From NCBI GenBank assembly GCA_913058265.1, contig CAJXPQ010000003.1:274177-338176 (forward strand): 64,000 nt of DNA, given 5' to 3'. The position numbers were made by a program, and so were the translations under genes. The notes under the pieces are model-generated. The model was not told the origin of the DNA. It did no database searches and saw only the letters and a program-made list of their open reading frames with translations. The stretch comes from an uncultured Oligoflexia bacterium (GTDB lineage: Bacteria; Bdellovibrionota; Bacteriovoracia; Bacteriovoracales; Bacteriovoracaceae). This document shows positions 17,307 to 26,169 of this stretch, piece after piece (positions within the stretch are counted from its first letter, which is position 1; every line of letters starts with the position of its first letter).

Positions 17307-18737
17307 ATGAGTAAAGCGATATTTTGGTTTCGAAGAGATTTACGTTGGGAAGATAATATTGCCTTGGCCCGTGCATGTCATGATTGTGAAAGTGTTTTTC
17401 CTATCTTTATCTTTGATGAAAATATTTTAAATAAACTGGATAAATCAGATCATAGAGTGAACTTTATTTTACAAACTATTCATAGATTAAATGATAAGTT
17501 TCCAATATCGGTATACTTTGGTAAACCGATTGATGTCATCGAAAAGATTATTAAGCAACATGATGTTCAGCAGATATACTGTAATAAAGACTATGAAGAC
17601 TATAGTCTGAAGCGAGATTCTCGTGTTGAGAAAATGTTAACTAAGTACCAAGTTAAGTTACATAGCTTTCATGACCATCTTACTCATGAGCCAACTTCTC
17701 TGACCACTCTCCAGGGGACTCCATACAAGGTCTACACACCATTTAAGAATAAGTGGCTTGAGTTAACCTCAAATAATATGGCCCGGATTGGTGAGTTTAA
17801 ATTAAAGCCCAAGAAAATGTCTCAAGACCTATTGAAAGGTTGCATGAAGAATCCACAACTAAAGGACATTGGTTTTACTTCTGCTAGTATCCCACTTCCA
17901 GAGCTAGATCCAAAAAAGATGTTTAAGAACTTTAAGCCTTCTATTAATAGCTATAAGGATCAACGAGACCTACCATCCCTAGACTCCACTTCTAAACTTT
18001 CTGTACACTTGAGGTTTGGAACTATATCCCAAAGACTGATGTTCCGTTATCTCTATGAAAATGATTTACAAGGCTCAACTTGGGCCAGTGAGTTGATATG
18101 GAGAGAGTTCTTTTCCTATTCACTTTTTCATTTTCCACACTCTGAGAAAAGTGAGTTTAATCTTAAGTATACAGATATTCCTTGGGACAAAAATACAAAA
18201 AATCATAAGGCCTTCGTTACAGGACAAACTGGTTATCCTATTATCGATGCAGGCATAAGAGAGCTCCTGGGCACTGGATATATGCATAATCGTGTCCGAA
18301 TGGTTGTGGCCTCTTTTTATACTAAAAATTTATTACTTGATTGGCGAGTAGGTGAGAAGTTCTTCGCTAAGTATCTCTATGATTTTGATAAAACTGCAAA
18401 TGTGGGGAATTGGCAATGGGCCAGCTCAACCGGATGTGATGCTCAACCATACTTTCGCGTTTTTAATCCAGAGTCTCAAGCACTGCGATTTGATAAAGAA
18501 GCGATTTACATTAAAAAGTGGTGTCCTGAATTACGAGATCTTCCAGCAAAGCTAGCTATATCTCCATATAATATAAAGCCAATTGATGAAGCTTTGTATG
18601 ACTTTAAGGTTGGTAAAAACTATCCAGAACCTTTAGTTGATTTAAAGGGGACGCGGGTTCGAGCTATTGCTCATTTTTCCGAATATGTGTCGAGGAAAGA
18701 TGCTCTTGATCATGGTTCCCCAAAAAAGAAATCCTAA
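17307..18737 (+). CDS. phr: Deoxyribodipyrimidine photolyase
   Basis: Light-driven DNA repair flavoenzyme of the photolyase/cryptochrome family, 476 residues as expected for class I CPD photolyases. The N-terminal antenna domain opens IFWFRRDLRWEDNIALARA. The FAD domain contains ASELIWREFF, TGYPIIDAGIRELLGTGYMH, NRVRMVVASF and NVGNWQWASSTGCDAQPYFR, the last including the Trp residues of the electron path and lesion contact. The end (YPEPLVDLKGTRVRAI) matches the usual photolyase C-terminus. Repair activity rather than a cryptochrome role is supported by this motif set. The 3' end overlaps nadD on the other strand by 74 bases. Confidence 0.94.
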   Translation: MSKAIFWFRRDLRWEDNIALARACHDCESVFPIFIFDENILNKLDKSDHRVNFILQTIHRLNDKFPISVYFGKPIDVIEKIIKQHDVQQIYCNKDYEDYSLKRDSRVEKMLTKYQVKLHSFHDHLTHEPTSLTTLQGTPYKVYTPFKNKWLELTSNNMARIGEFKLKPKKMSQDLLKGCMKNPQLKDIGFTSASIPLPELDPKKMFKNFKPSINSYKDQRDLPSLDSTSKLSVHLRFGTISQRLMFRYLYENDLQGSTWASELIWREFFSYSLFHFPHSEKSEFNLKYTDIPWDKNTKNHKAFVTGQTGYPIIDAGIRELLGTGYMHNRVRMVVASFYTKNLLLDWRVGEKFFAKYLYDFDKTANVGNWQWASSTGCDAQPYFRVFNPESQALRFDKEAIYIKKWCPELRDLPAKLAISPYNIKPIDEALYDFKVGKNYPEPLVDLKGTRVRAIAHFSEYVSRKDALDHGSPKKKS

Positions 18738-19227
18738 GGGCGGGAACAACACTCTCTAAATGTTTGATTTGTTTATTTTTTACCTCGTCGTTATCCAATC
18801 TAGATGCGACGTAGATGCTACTTAAAAGAGTCAAAAGCTCTTTCGATTTATACCATTTATCGATGCTCATGAAGCTATCGAAGCCCATGAGTAATGAGAG
18901 CTTCATCTTTGGGTACTTTTGTTGAACTTCAACGATCCAATTGTAAGTAGGATTTGGCTTATTCTCCTTAGAAAAACCTAAGTAAATACCCGCACTATGC
19001 TCTTTTGCAATCTCTTGTAATTGACTCTCACTTGTAAGCTTTTCATTAAAGTCAGTCACCTCTTTGAAGGGATTGTGATCTGGGATAATAATAATAATAG
19101 TTGTCTTTGATGCAAGCTTAATACAGTTTGTATGTCCTTTGTGCCAAGGATTGAAACTGCCTCCGAAAAATATAATTTCTGCTTCGTTCTCTAGTTTATT
19201 TTCTACAATATATTTAATAAGGCTCAT
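18664..19227 (-). CDS. nadD: Nicotinate-nucleotide adenylyltransferase (NadD-like)
   Basis: Nucleotidyltransferase that would convert nicotinate mononucleotide to deamido-NAD, a step of NAD synthesis. The ATP site motif GGSFNPWHKGH is at residues 21-31, and the second motif SSTHIRK lies near the C-terminus. At 187 residues it is slightly short, with the C-terminus ending soon after SSTHIRK. The start overlaps the sfsA stop (ATGA), so the two are coupled. Its tail is antisense to the photolyase 3' end. A different adenylyltransferase of the same fold (for example PPAT or NMNAT) is possible, but the WHKGH and SSTHIR wording fits NadD. Confidence 0.85.
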   Translation of the reverse strand: MSLIKYIVENKLENEAEIIFFGGSFNPWHKGHTNCIKLASKTTIIIIIPDHNPFKEVTDFNEKLTSESQLQEIAKEHSAGIYLGFSKENKPNPTYNWIVEVQQKYPKMKLSLLMGFDSFMSIDKWYKSKELLTLLSSIYVASRLDNDEVKNKQIKHLESVVPALRISFLGNHDQEHLSSTHIRKNEQ

Positions 19228-19922
19228 AGCTCGACCTTTATCTTTCTAACGACACTGATACTCTCTGGCGTCAAGCTAGATTGGTAGGCGAGTATTTCTA
19301 CGCCACCTTTATCAGCTTCTCTTAATAGTTTTCCATACTCTGGATCAATATGATCCGCAGGCTTAAAGACACTGACATCCTCTCTATTTACTATATAGAG
19401 CATGGCGGCACCGAGACCACTCTCTTTAATTTTTAGGAGATCTTTTAAATGCTTCTGACCTCTTGTCGTAACTGAGTCTGGGAAAAGAACTATCTCTCCA
19501 TCGCCCTTAAGTGTAACATTTTTAACTTCTACATAAGTATCTTTTAGGCCTTCTTGCTGAAGAAGAAAGTCAATTCTTGAATCATATATTTTTTGCTCAG
19601 GAATGATAGTTGAGTAATCACTAAGTTCTTTAATCACTTTGTTCTCAAGAGCTTCTTTTACGAGTTTATTAGTCATTGAGGTATTAACAGATATAAGGGT
19701 CTCGCCATTATTAGTCATCTCTAGGGTATATTTGAGTTTTCTTTTAGGATTGTTATTTGGAGTAAGCCAGGCTTCTTGACCCGGCTCCCAGCAAGTAGTC
19801 ATGCTGCCGGTATTTGGCACATGTGCTACTACTAAGGTTCCATCTGGGAGCTCTATATCTGATAAAAATCGCTTATAACGCTTATGTATAATTGCCTTGA
19901 TCAGTTTTGTTTTAAATTCCAT
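19224..19922 (-). CDS. sfsA: SfsA family nuclease / sugar fermentation stimulation protein
   Basis: 232 residues, the usual length of SfsA. Family hallmarks: the opening segment KRYKRFLSDIELPDGTLVVA, the HVPNTGSM motif, EVKNVTL with the catalytic-type Glu-x-Lys of a restriction-nuclease-like fold, and FPDSVTTRGQKHLKDL. SfsA has been described as a DNA-binding protein that stimulates maltose metabolism in E. coli and more recently as a nuclease; the physiological role here is unknown. It is the first gene of a two-gene minus-strand operon with nadD. Confidence 0.93.
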   Translation of the reverse strand: MEFKTKLIKAIIHKRYKRFLSDIELPDGTLVVAHVPNTGSMTTCWEPGQEAWLTPNNNPKRKLKYTLEMTNNGETLISVNTSMTNKLVKEALENKVIKELSDYSTIIPEQKIYDSRIDFLLQQEGLKDTYVEVKNVTLKGDGEIVLFPDSVTTRGQKHLKDLLKIKESGLGAAMLYIVNREDVSVFKPADHIDPEYGKLLREADKGGVEILAYQSSLTPESISVVRKIKVEL

Positions 19923-19972
19923 AGCAGTAATATAACAAAGTATTACTTAATCGAAAATAGCTGAAATCCGAT

Positions 19973-20371
19973 CTAGATTTTAAATTTCGCCATTCTTACA
20001 AAGGCCGCATCTGCATTAAGCTTGATCTCTTTAATTACACTTTGATCAATAACGATCTCGAAATCTGTCATTTTATCCTCAAGTTGTATTTTTTGTATCT
20101 CTTTATTATTGATATTAATTGTTAGAGTTGAATCCTCACTGATGGCCTGAGCTCTTATTGTAAGTTTTCTAAACTGGTCTTGGTTAACTTCTCTAATAAG
20201 ATCTTTGGTTGAGATATTTAGCTCATCACCGTCGTATAAGTAGCTATTAATTTTATGAATTGCTTGATGTCCTGTATGGGCCTGGCCCATATGCATAGGT
20301 ATTAGAAGCATAAAACTTAGTACGGTTTGTAAAAGTAAGATGTTTAAAAATGATTTCTTTGTATTTTGCAT
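19973..20371 (-). CDS. Small secreted protein of unknown function
   Basis: 132 residues. A signal peptide spans about residues 1-31 (LLLQTVLSFMLLIPMHMGQA), followed by HTGHQ. The mature part is a short, regular alternation of hydrophobic and polar residues (STLTININNKEIQKIQL, FEIVIDQSVIKEIKL) that suggests a small beta-sandwich. There are no cysteines in the mature part and no motif I recognise. It stands alone, divergent from citrate synthase, with its own promoter region in the shared gap. Confidence 0.6.
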   Translation of the reverse strand: MQNTKKSFLNILLLQTVLSFMLLIPMHMGQAHTGHQAIHKINSYLYDGDELNISTKDLIREVNQDQFRKLTIRAQAISEDSTLTININNKEIQKIQLEDKMTDFEIVIDQSVIKEIKLNADAAFVRMAKFKI

Positions 20372-20564
20372 AATTTCCCCATTGTCTTGAACATTCCCTG
20401 TTATATAAATGTATAAGCAACTATTATGCCAAAATAGTATAAGCTAATATTGCATTAAGAAGTATTTTGGTCTATGTTAAGTACCTGTTAATACATAGAG
20501 AATTATGGTGAATTACTTTATGCCTAATATTGGCAAAGCCTCTTAAACAGTGTGTTTTGGCCCT

Positions 20565-20603
20565 AGTGTCACAATGTACCCGAGTTAAAAGCTAAAGTGT
20601 CAC
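20565..20603. promoter_or_regulatory. Direct repeats AGTGTCAC upstream of citrate synthase
   Basis: AGTGTCAC occurs at 20565-20572 and again at 20596-20603, 31 bp apart (about three helical turns), 58-96 bases before the gltA start. The phased spacing suggests a pair of activator or repressor sites, but two 8-mers can arise by chance. Confidence 0.3.
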
Positions 20604-20660
20604 CACAAGCTTCCGATAAGATACAAAATAGAGAATTTGAATATTGCATAAGGAGTTAAT

Positions 20661-21917
20661 ATGTCTAAGTCAGCAAAGCTGGAGTTAGGTGAAGTAGTTA
20701 TTGAGTTACCAATCATAGAAGGAACTGAGGGTGAAAGGGCGGTTGATATCTCTAAGTTGAGAGCAGAGACTGGTTTTATTACCTACGATAACGGGCTTGG
20801 TAATACCGGCGCTTGTTTATCGAACATAACCTTCATCGATGGTGAGAAAGGAATTTTAAAACATAGAGGCTATGATATTGAGGACCTCTGTGAAAATTCG
20901 AGTTTCTTAGAAGTCTCATACTTACTCTATAATAATAGATTGCCATCTAAAGATGAACTGGCTCAACTCAAGGCTCAAATAAAAGAGAAAAGTACAATTC
21001 CTGATGGTATCAACTCTCTAATAAAGTCATTCCCAAAAGAGGCACACCCTATGGGAATAGTCTCTGCTGCAATGGTTGCTTTATCCGGACATTATCCGCA
21101 TTTACTAGATCCTGACTTATCAGATGAGCAAAAATCTGAGATCTTCCCTCTGATGCTAGGTCATTTAAAATCGATCTCAGCAGCTGTCTATAGACACGGT
21201 AAGGGCTTTGACCTTATTCAATCAGATTCGAGCTTAGATTATACTTCAGACTTCCTCTATATGATGAATGGTGAGAAGCCTAACGAGGATGTAGCAAAGT
21301 CACTAGATGTTCTACTCATTCTCCACGCTGATCATGAGCAAAATTGTTCCGCTTCTACAGTTAGAGTTGTTGGTTCATCGAAAGCTAATTTGTTTGCTTC
21401 AATCTCTTCTGGAATTGATGCGCTCTGGGGACCACTTCATGGTGGTGCCAATCAAGCAGTACTTGAAATGCTAGAGGCGATTCAAAGCGATGGTGGCGGC
21501 TATGAAAAATTTATTTCTAAAGCAAAAGATAAAGAAGACCCCTTTAGACTTATGGGGTTTGGACATAGAGTTTATAAAAACTTTGATCCAAGGGCTAAAG
21601 TTATTAAAGGCTACTGTGATACAATCTTAGAGAAACTGAATGTACAAGATCCTATGTTCGATATTGCTAAAGGTCTTGAGAGTACTGCTCTTAGTGATGA
21701 GTACTTCGCCAAAAGAAAACTATTCCCTAACGTGGATTTCTATTCGGGAATAATCTATAAGGCACTTGGTATTCCTACAAATATGTTTACTGTTATGTTT
21801 GCTCTAGGAAGACAACCTGGCTGGATAGCTCAATGGAAAGAGATGATTGAGTCTGATGGTGCAAGAATCACTAGACCAAGGCAGATTTATCAGGGTAAGA
21901 CTGACGAAAAACTATAA
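20661..21917 (+). CDS. gltA: Citrate synthase
   Basis: Condenses acetyl-CoA and oxaloacetate to citrate, the entry step of the TCA cycle. 418 residues, the type seen in E. coli GltA. Visible: the N-terminal block YDNGLGNTGACLSNITFIDG, GILKHRGYDIEDL, the substrate His segments HADHEQNCSASTVR and GPLHGGANQAVLEML, and GFGHRVYKNFDPRAK with the catalytic His/Arg. The ending IARW-type block reads GWIAQWKEMI. RBS AAGGAG is ideally spaced. A strong terminator follows, so it is monocistronic. Confidence 0.97.
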   Translation: MSKSAKLELGEVVIELPIIEGTEGERAVDISKLRAETGFITYDNGLGNTGACLSNITFIDGEKGILKHRGYDIEDLCENSSFLEVSYLLYNNRLPSKDELAQLKAQIKEKSTIPDGINSLIKSFPKEAHPMGIVSAAMVALSGHYPHLLDPDLSDEQKSEIFPLMLGHLKSISAAVYRHGKGFDLIQSDSSLDYTSDFLYMMNGEKPNEDVAKSLDVLLILHADHEQNCSASTVRVVGSSKANLFASISSGIDALWGPLHGGANQAVLEMLEAIQSDGGGYEKFISKAKDKEDPFRLMGFGHRVYKNFDPRAKVIKGYCDTILEKLNVQDPMFDIAKGLESTALSDEYFAKRKLFPNVDFYSGIIYKALGIPTNMFTVMFALGRQPGWIAQWKEMIESDGARITRPRQIYQGKTDEKL

Positions 21918-21936
21918 AGTAATTATATTAAATACA

Positions 21937-21973
21937 AAAAAAGCCCCCAACAATAATTTGGGGGCTTTTTTTT
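21937..21973 (+). terminator. Rho-independent terminator after gltA
   Basis: Perfect 10-bp stem, AAGCCCCCAA (21941-21950) with TTGGGGGCTT (21958-21967), a 7-base loop and eight T from 21966. Preceding A run would let it work partly in reverse too. Confidence 0.95.
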
Positions 21974-22097
21974 GTAAAAAGAGAAAAACTATATTTTACT
22001 CTCAAGTGAGAGTATCAGAGCTTTTAGGTGTATCGGCGAACGACTTAAGTATATCTTTATAGTTAATTAATAAGGATTTACTACTTAGGAGAACAAA

Positions 22098-22358
22098 ATG
22101 AAATTACGATTTTTAGGATTATTAATGCTTGTGAGTTTTTCTTAATTTGCGAGCTCGTGTGATGATGATTACAGCCAAACATGTTTTGAAGCAGAGATTG
22201 TGAAGATTGAACAGACTGCTTCTGCATGGATTTACACACAGTGTACTAATCTTATTGAGAATAATGCTATTTATGAAGTGGGCTCTAGAGAGTTCAAGGA
22301 TTTTGTTTCAGACTGTCAATATAGTGTTTATGAGGCAAAATTAAAAATAAATCGATAA
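22098..22358 (+). pseudogene. Small Cys-containing lipoprotein gene broken by a stop in its signal peptide
   Basis: A clear AGGAGA ribosome-binding site precedes an ATG at 22098. The frame encodes a signal peptide MKLRFLGLLMLVSFS, is cut by TAA at 22143-22145, and then continues FASSCDDDYSQTCFEAEI to a stop at 22356-22358. The part after the stop still has the lipobox (FASSC) and three further Cys, with no other lesion. A single base change would restore an 86-codon lipoprotein gene. I read this as a recent pseudogene; a sequencing error is the alternative. A palindrome ACTCTCA-AG-TGAGAGT (21998-22013) lies upstream and may be its old operator. Confidence 0.7.
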
Positions 22359-22395
22359 GAGAGAAACACTGCAAGTTAGAGGAAGTAAGGATAGG

Positions 22396-23340
22396 TTATT
22401 TAAGGATATTTGTATGTAATAATTTCTTTATGCACTGAAGTGGCTTTTTGAAGTTACCTTTATTAAAGTGTTCTTCGAATTCAACCCATCGATTTAAAGC
22501 ATTACTCATATTAAGTTCATCATCAGGATGTATCAAGTGGCAAAACTGATCTGCAATAATAAAGAGTGCATTTATTTGTGAAATTGAAGTAGGAGACTTT
22601 CTATTTGTAGAAAGTTGCTCCATAGAAAACTCATGATGGTTAGAAATAATATCTGAAATTTCAAATGGAATGGATGTGCTTGTTTGAAGGTGAGTAACCA
22701 TAGTTTCTATATGAGATTTGTATATTTCTTGTTCATCCCAATTTAAAAAATTAATATCATTTTCGTTTCGGCTTAGTTCCAGTAATATATTATCCGTTAA
22801 ACTTAAATCGTGAAGAATTCCGGCATAGGAGAGTTTCGTTGTTACATCTTGGGCTTTCCAATCCATCTCTTTCGCAATAAGGCACGATATAAATGATACT
22901 AAAACAGAGTGTTGACTAAGGTAATTACCAGTTTTAAAAATGCTATCAATATATGTCGATAAGGCCTTATCTTTACGTATTTCTTCTAAGCACTCCAATG
23001 AGATGGCCTGAATATTTTTTGCTACAAGTGGAGAGATGCCAAGTATGTCAATTAACTCTTTAATTAGTTCTGCTCTTCGAATTGCTCCAACATCAACTCT
23101 ATTCAGCAACAAATATTCCACTAATTTGGTGTAGTCTTGGACCTGGCAATAGAAATTAGTAATTTCTTTTGCCAGGTAGTTTGATGTTAAGGCTTCAAGT
23201 GTGTCTTCACTCTCATTATAAATTTTGATATACTTTATACTTGATAATTTTATGTATAGATCTACAGGTACTTCGTTAATGGACTCTAGTAAGTTGTAAC
23301 TAACTCTTGACCATGAATATTTATTTTTAATTTGAACCAT
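22396..23340 (-). CDS. HD-domain (HDOD/HD-GYP-like) protein
   Basis: 314-residue cytoplasmic protein. Residues about 1-115 are an N-terminal region of unknown type. From about 120 the sequence follows the HD hydrolase plan: a histidine in YLSQHSVLVSFISCLIAKEM, the HD pair in LSYAGILHDLSL, a later His in KSHIETMVTHL and HHE in IISNHHEFSMEQLS. It lacks the GYP triplet that marks c-di-GMP phosphodiesterases, so it is either an atypical phosphodiesterase or a non-catalytic HDOD-type signalling protein. It is monocistronic; start codon chosen for its position just after the gap, RBS weak (AAGG at 23349-23352). Confidence 0.7.
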   Translation of the reverse strand: MVQIKNKYSWSRVSYNLLESINEVPVDLYIKLSSIKYIKIYNESEDTLEALTSNYLAKEITNFYCQVQDYTKLVEYLLLNRVDVGAIRRAELIKELIDILGISPLVAKNIQAISLECLEEIRKDKALSTYIDSIFKTGNYLSQHSVLVSFISCLIAKEMDWKAQDVTTKLSYAGILHDLSLTDNILLELSRNENDINFLNWDEQEIYKSHIETMVTHLQTSTSIPFEISDIISNHHEFSMEQLSTNRKSPTSISQINALFIIADQFCHLIHPDDELNMSNALNRWVEFEEHFNKGNFKKPLQCIKKLLHTNILK

Positions 23341-23513
23341 TTTATTTGCCTTGTTAATGCGATATTATTTTAGCATAAAGTACTAATGGAATATATCTAA
23401 TTAAGTTTTAGGCATAGTACTATTAATATTTTCTTAATATAGATTTAGTCTGAAACCCTGAGCTGTTTTAATAGTTTCTCTTGCTTCATATCAATAGAAT
23501 TCTAGATTACTGG

Positions 23514-24524
23514 CTACTTAAACTGAACTTTACGAACGATATAATAGATTAACAATGTAGATGTAACAATCAGAATTGATTTTATATAGTCAAAGTAGCC
23601 AAGCTCGAGAATTACAAGTGCAGTCATATATTGAGCGATAATTATGAAATAAATCCAATTTTTTAATATCTTTTTACTGACCCTAGTTAAGATATAGCTA
23701 CCTAATGGGGCAAATATAACAACAACCGGTATTGAATAGGCCAAGTAATGAGAAACTTTTAGAATAGATTGACTTGAAGCAACATATGTAAAGTTCATAA
23801 TAGTGAGGAAAGTAGATACGAACGCCATCTGTATCACTGATGTTGCAGTCGCTGACTTCATATCTTTACCCAATCTGGTGGCAAGATAGATAAAGAGTAA
23901 AAAATCAGCACCACTACCAATTATTGAGCTTATAAGCGCTCCTGAAATAGAGACGGCACTAATTATTAAAATCTCTGTGAAATTTTTGGAGAGAACTCTC
24001 TTTTCCTCAGTGGTAGTAATTCTCTCTTTTATATAGAAGAGAATAATTCCATTTCCAAACCAGAAGGATGCAAATATTAGTTTTAAGTTACTTAAGGCCA
24101 TATACTCCTTTAAAAAAGGACTTAACAAACATGTGAGTAAAGCTATGGGTATTGTGAACTTTAATACATCAAACTTAATCTTATCTTTAAAGTGAATATA
24201 TAAGAAAATACTTGCGGAAGTCATACCAAAGCTTTGAATTGCTAGGCTATAAATACTCGCAAGTTCCGCTAGCTCTGTTAAAAGATATGACATAACGGGA
24301 AATGCCACAATACCTCCACCTAGAGGAGAGGATCCGGCAACTAAAGATCCCATCAGCATAGTCGGGATAATGAGTAAATATTTTGAAATTTCCCATAAAT
24401 CTATTTGAGTAAGCAGGTAGCAAGATATCAATAAGGAGAAAATAATAAATATAATCAAGGGAAGATTTTTCTTTTTAGTACTCTGAAATCTCATATATTC
24501 CTTCATTATGTAAATTTTACCCAA
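23514..24524 (-). CDS. TauE/SafE-family membrane permease
   Basis: Inner-membrane protein with about eight hydrophobic helices and the family pattern in both halves: LMGSLVAGSSPLGGGIVAFPVM in the first repeat and ISGALISSIIGSGADFLLFIYL in the second. TauE/SafE proteins export sulfur-containing anions or organic acids. The Gly-rich loops are intact, so it is probably functional. 336 residues is longer than the usual 250-270, partly because of an N-terminal extra segment; an internal start (MRFQSTKKKN) is possible. Substrate cannot be read. Confidence 0.85.
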   Translation of the reverse strand: MGKIYIMKEYMRFQSTKKKNLPLIIFIIFSLLISCYLLTQIDLWEISKYLLIIPTMLMGSLVAGSSPLGGGIVAFPVMSYLLTELAELASIYSLAIQSFGMTSASIFLYIHFKDKIKFDVLKFTIPIALLTCLLSPFLKEYMALSNLKLIFASFWFGNGIILFYIKERITTTEEKRVLSKNFTEILIISAVSISGALISSIIGSGADFLLFIYLATRLGKDMKSATATSVIQMAFVSTFLTIMNFTYVASSQSILKVSHYLAYSIPVVVIFAPLGSYILTRVSKKILKNWIYFIIIAQYMTALVILELGYFDYIKSILIVTSTLLIYYIVRKVQFK

Positions 24525-24580
24525 AGTCTTTACTATCTAAAGTATTTATAATATTTTAGCTAAAAATGATGGAGAATCCT

Positions 24581-24889
24581 ATGAAAACTGTAATGCTTTT
24601 ATTATCGCTTATGATATTATCTTCAACAGCTTTTGCTCAGTATGTTAATACTTCTTGGCAATATCATCCTGTGAAATGTCCAGCTCAAACAGTTTGCCCA
24701 AATGGGAGTGTTATTACATGTCAAACTGTTGGTTTCAATTACGGAAATGCTCCGAGAAATTATAACAATATGTGTCGTTCAAGAGTCGTTCCTGGGTATT
24801 CAGTGCACTGTCAGGGTTATGCTGATCAAGTAGATATTTACGGACGTATTATTTTTGTTTCAGCAAATATCCCAGTTACTTGTTACTAG
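24581..24889 (+). CDS. Small secreted Cys-containing protein
   Basis: The start at 24581 is chosen over the earlier ATG at 24566 because the Shine-Dalgarno GGAGA (24571-24575) fits it and it gives a clean signal peptide (MKTVMLLLSLMILSSTAFA). The mature part of about 84 residues has six Cys, suggesting three disulfide bonds, and is rich in Tyr, Asn and Val. I do not recognise the family. It lies alone, running toward a decayed binding-protein gene on the other strand, with 14 bases of overlap. Confidence 0.6.
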   Translation: MKTVMLLLSLMILSSTAFAQYVNTSWQYHPVKCPAQTVCPNGSVITCQTVGFNYGNAPRNYNNMCRSRVVPGYSVHCQGYADQVDIYGRIIFVSANIPVTCY

Positions 24890-25600
24890 TGTCATTCTTT
24901 AGAAAGACTAAGTAATTTAGTTTTCCTGCGTCTTGATTCTTCTTGAATAGTGGAAGTAGTATTTGGTATTTTTCTTTATGCTTATGCTTATGCTTATGCT
25001 TATGCTTTATATTTAAGTAATGAGATATTGAAAATTTACTAAGCCCCTCAGTAAGTAACTCCATTACAAATTTATTATTTCCTGTGAGATTTATTTGGTA
25101 AGCTAAGTTACTTAATACGATTGCATCAACTTTTTTCTAAATTTAGTGAAGTGATCAAGGACTTTAAGCTACCAAAAGATGTAACTTCAGAAAAACGAAG
25201 TCTGTTTTTAATCATTGTCTTCTGGTGAGAGTAGTCACCCTTGATGATCCCAACTTTCAACTTCGTTATCTTTATATCATGATCTTTTTTTTATATAAAT
25301 TAAGGGATAAGTTCTGTAGTAATGGGTAAGGAGTAATAATTGAATTTGAAATTAAGTCTTCGTTTGAGATCTTACCTGCAAGTGCGTCAAATGATCCGTC
25401 TTTTATACGCTGGTTAATCTCTTCTTCTGGTAAATATTCAAAAGTAATCGAGATTCCTGCTTCTTTGTATATTACCCCAATGACTTCCCGGTTATACCTT
25501 TCAAGTAACTCCGATTGAACTGTTTTTGGGGCAAGAATAGTAAAAGAATATACCTCAGTAATTAGGATGAAAAGTAGAGCAGGTACGAGTAAACTCTCAT
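24876..25600 (-). pseudogene. Decayed periplasmic solute-binding protein (SBP_bac_3-like)
   Basis: Read on the minus strand from an ATG at 25598-25600, one base after the bfr stop, three frames must be joined. Pieces in order: a hydrophobic signal (LLVPALLFILITEVYS), FTILAPKTVQSELLERYN, IKDGSFDALAGKISNEDL, ISNSIITPYPLLQNLSLNLYK, then KLKVGIIKGDYSHQKTM, FGSLKSLITSLNLEK, then VDAIVLSNLAYQINLTGN and a C-terminal part. This order matches family 3 amino-acid-binding proteins. Frame breaks fall near 25592, at the 8-T run 25285-25292 and at the 6-T run 25131-25136, that is, mostly at homopolymers. A hexamer repeat lies in the C-terminal part. Confidence 0.72.
24976..25005. repeat. Tandem hexamer (TTATGC)x5
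   Basis: Five perfect copies of TTATGC, plus a partial sixth. On the minus strand they read in-frame as alternating Lys-His inside the C-terminal region of the decayed binding protein. Because the unit is six bases, changes in copy number keep the frame. Looks like slippage expansion. Confidence 0.9.
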
Positions 25601-25601
25601 A

Positions 25602-26084
25602 TTAATTCACTGTATCTGGCTCCATTTGTGCCATGATAAAGTTTTGCTCACCAACTTTCTCGTATAAACCAAGTTGAGTCTCTAACCAGTCTAAATGCTC
25701 TTCTTCTGATGCAAGGATTGATGCGAATAAGTCTCTTGAAACAAAATCACCCTCATCTTCACATGTTTTAATATGAACTTTTAGAGCAGGAACTGCTGCA
25801 TTTTCAACTGCTAAATCAGACTCCATAACTTCTTTTACATTCTGTCCAATACGGATTTTATGAAGTTTTTGAACATTTGGAAGTCCTTCAAGAAAAAGGA
25901 TTCTTTTAATTAATTGGTCAGCATGCTTCATTTCATCAATAGAAGCCTCATACTCTAGCTTACCAAGTTTTTCTAGGCCCCAATCTTGAAGCATTCTTGC
26001 ATGTAAAAAATATTGATTAATTGCTGTTAATTCTTTTGCTAATATATCATTAAGTGCATCTATAACTACTTGACTACCTTTCAT
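25602..26084 (-). CDS. bfr: Bacterioferritin
   Basis: Heme-containing iron-storage protein that oxidises Fe2+ and stores the mineral in a 24-subunit shell. 160 residues, as in E. coli Bfr. All ferroxidase ligands are at the standard positions: E18, E51, H54, E94, E127 and H130. M52, the heme ligand shared between two subunits, is present, so this is a true Bfr and not a plain ferritin. It is preceded by bfd on the same strand (85 bases apart) and probably transcribed with it from the promoter at about 26380-26408, under iron-linked control (inference). Confidence 0.97.
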   Translation of the reverse strand: MKGSQVVIDALNDILAKELTAINQYFLHARMLQDWGLEKLGKLEYEASIDEMKHADQLIKRILFLEGLPNVQKLHKIRIGQNVKEVMESDLAVENAAVPALKVHIKTCEDEGDFVSRDLFASILASEEEHLDWLETQLGLYEKVGEQNFIMAQMEPDTVN

Positions 26085-26169
26085 ACTTTATCTCCAGTTT
26101 AAATTTTCAAATCATTGTAATTCAATCGAGGTGGATTTAACAAGGGCCTGTAGTTAGAATAGAGTGAAT

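Noticed and set aside
24976..25005. CRISPR-like repeat
   Set aside because: The units are 6 bp with no spacers; it is a simple tandem repeat.
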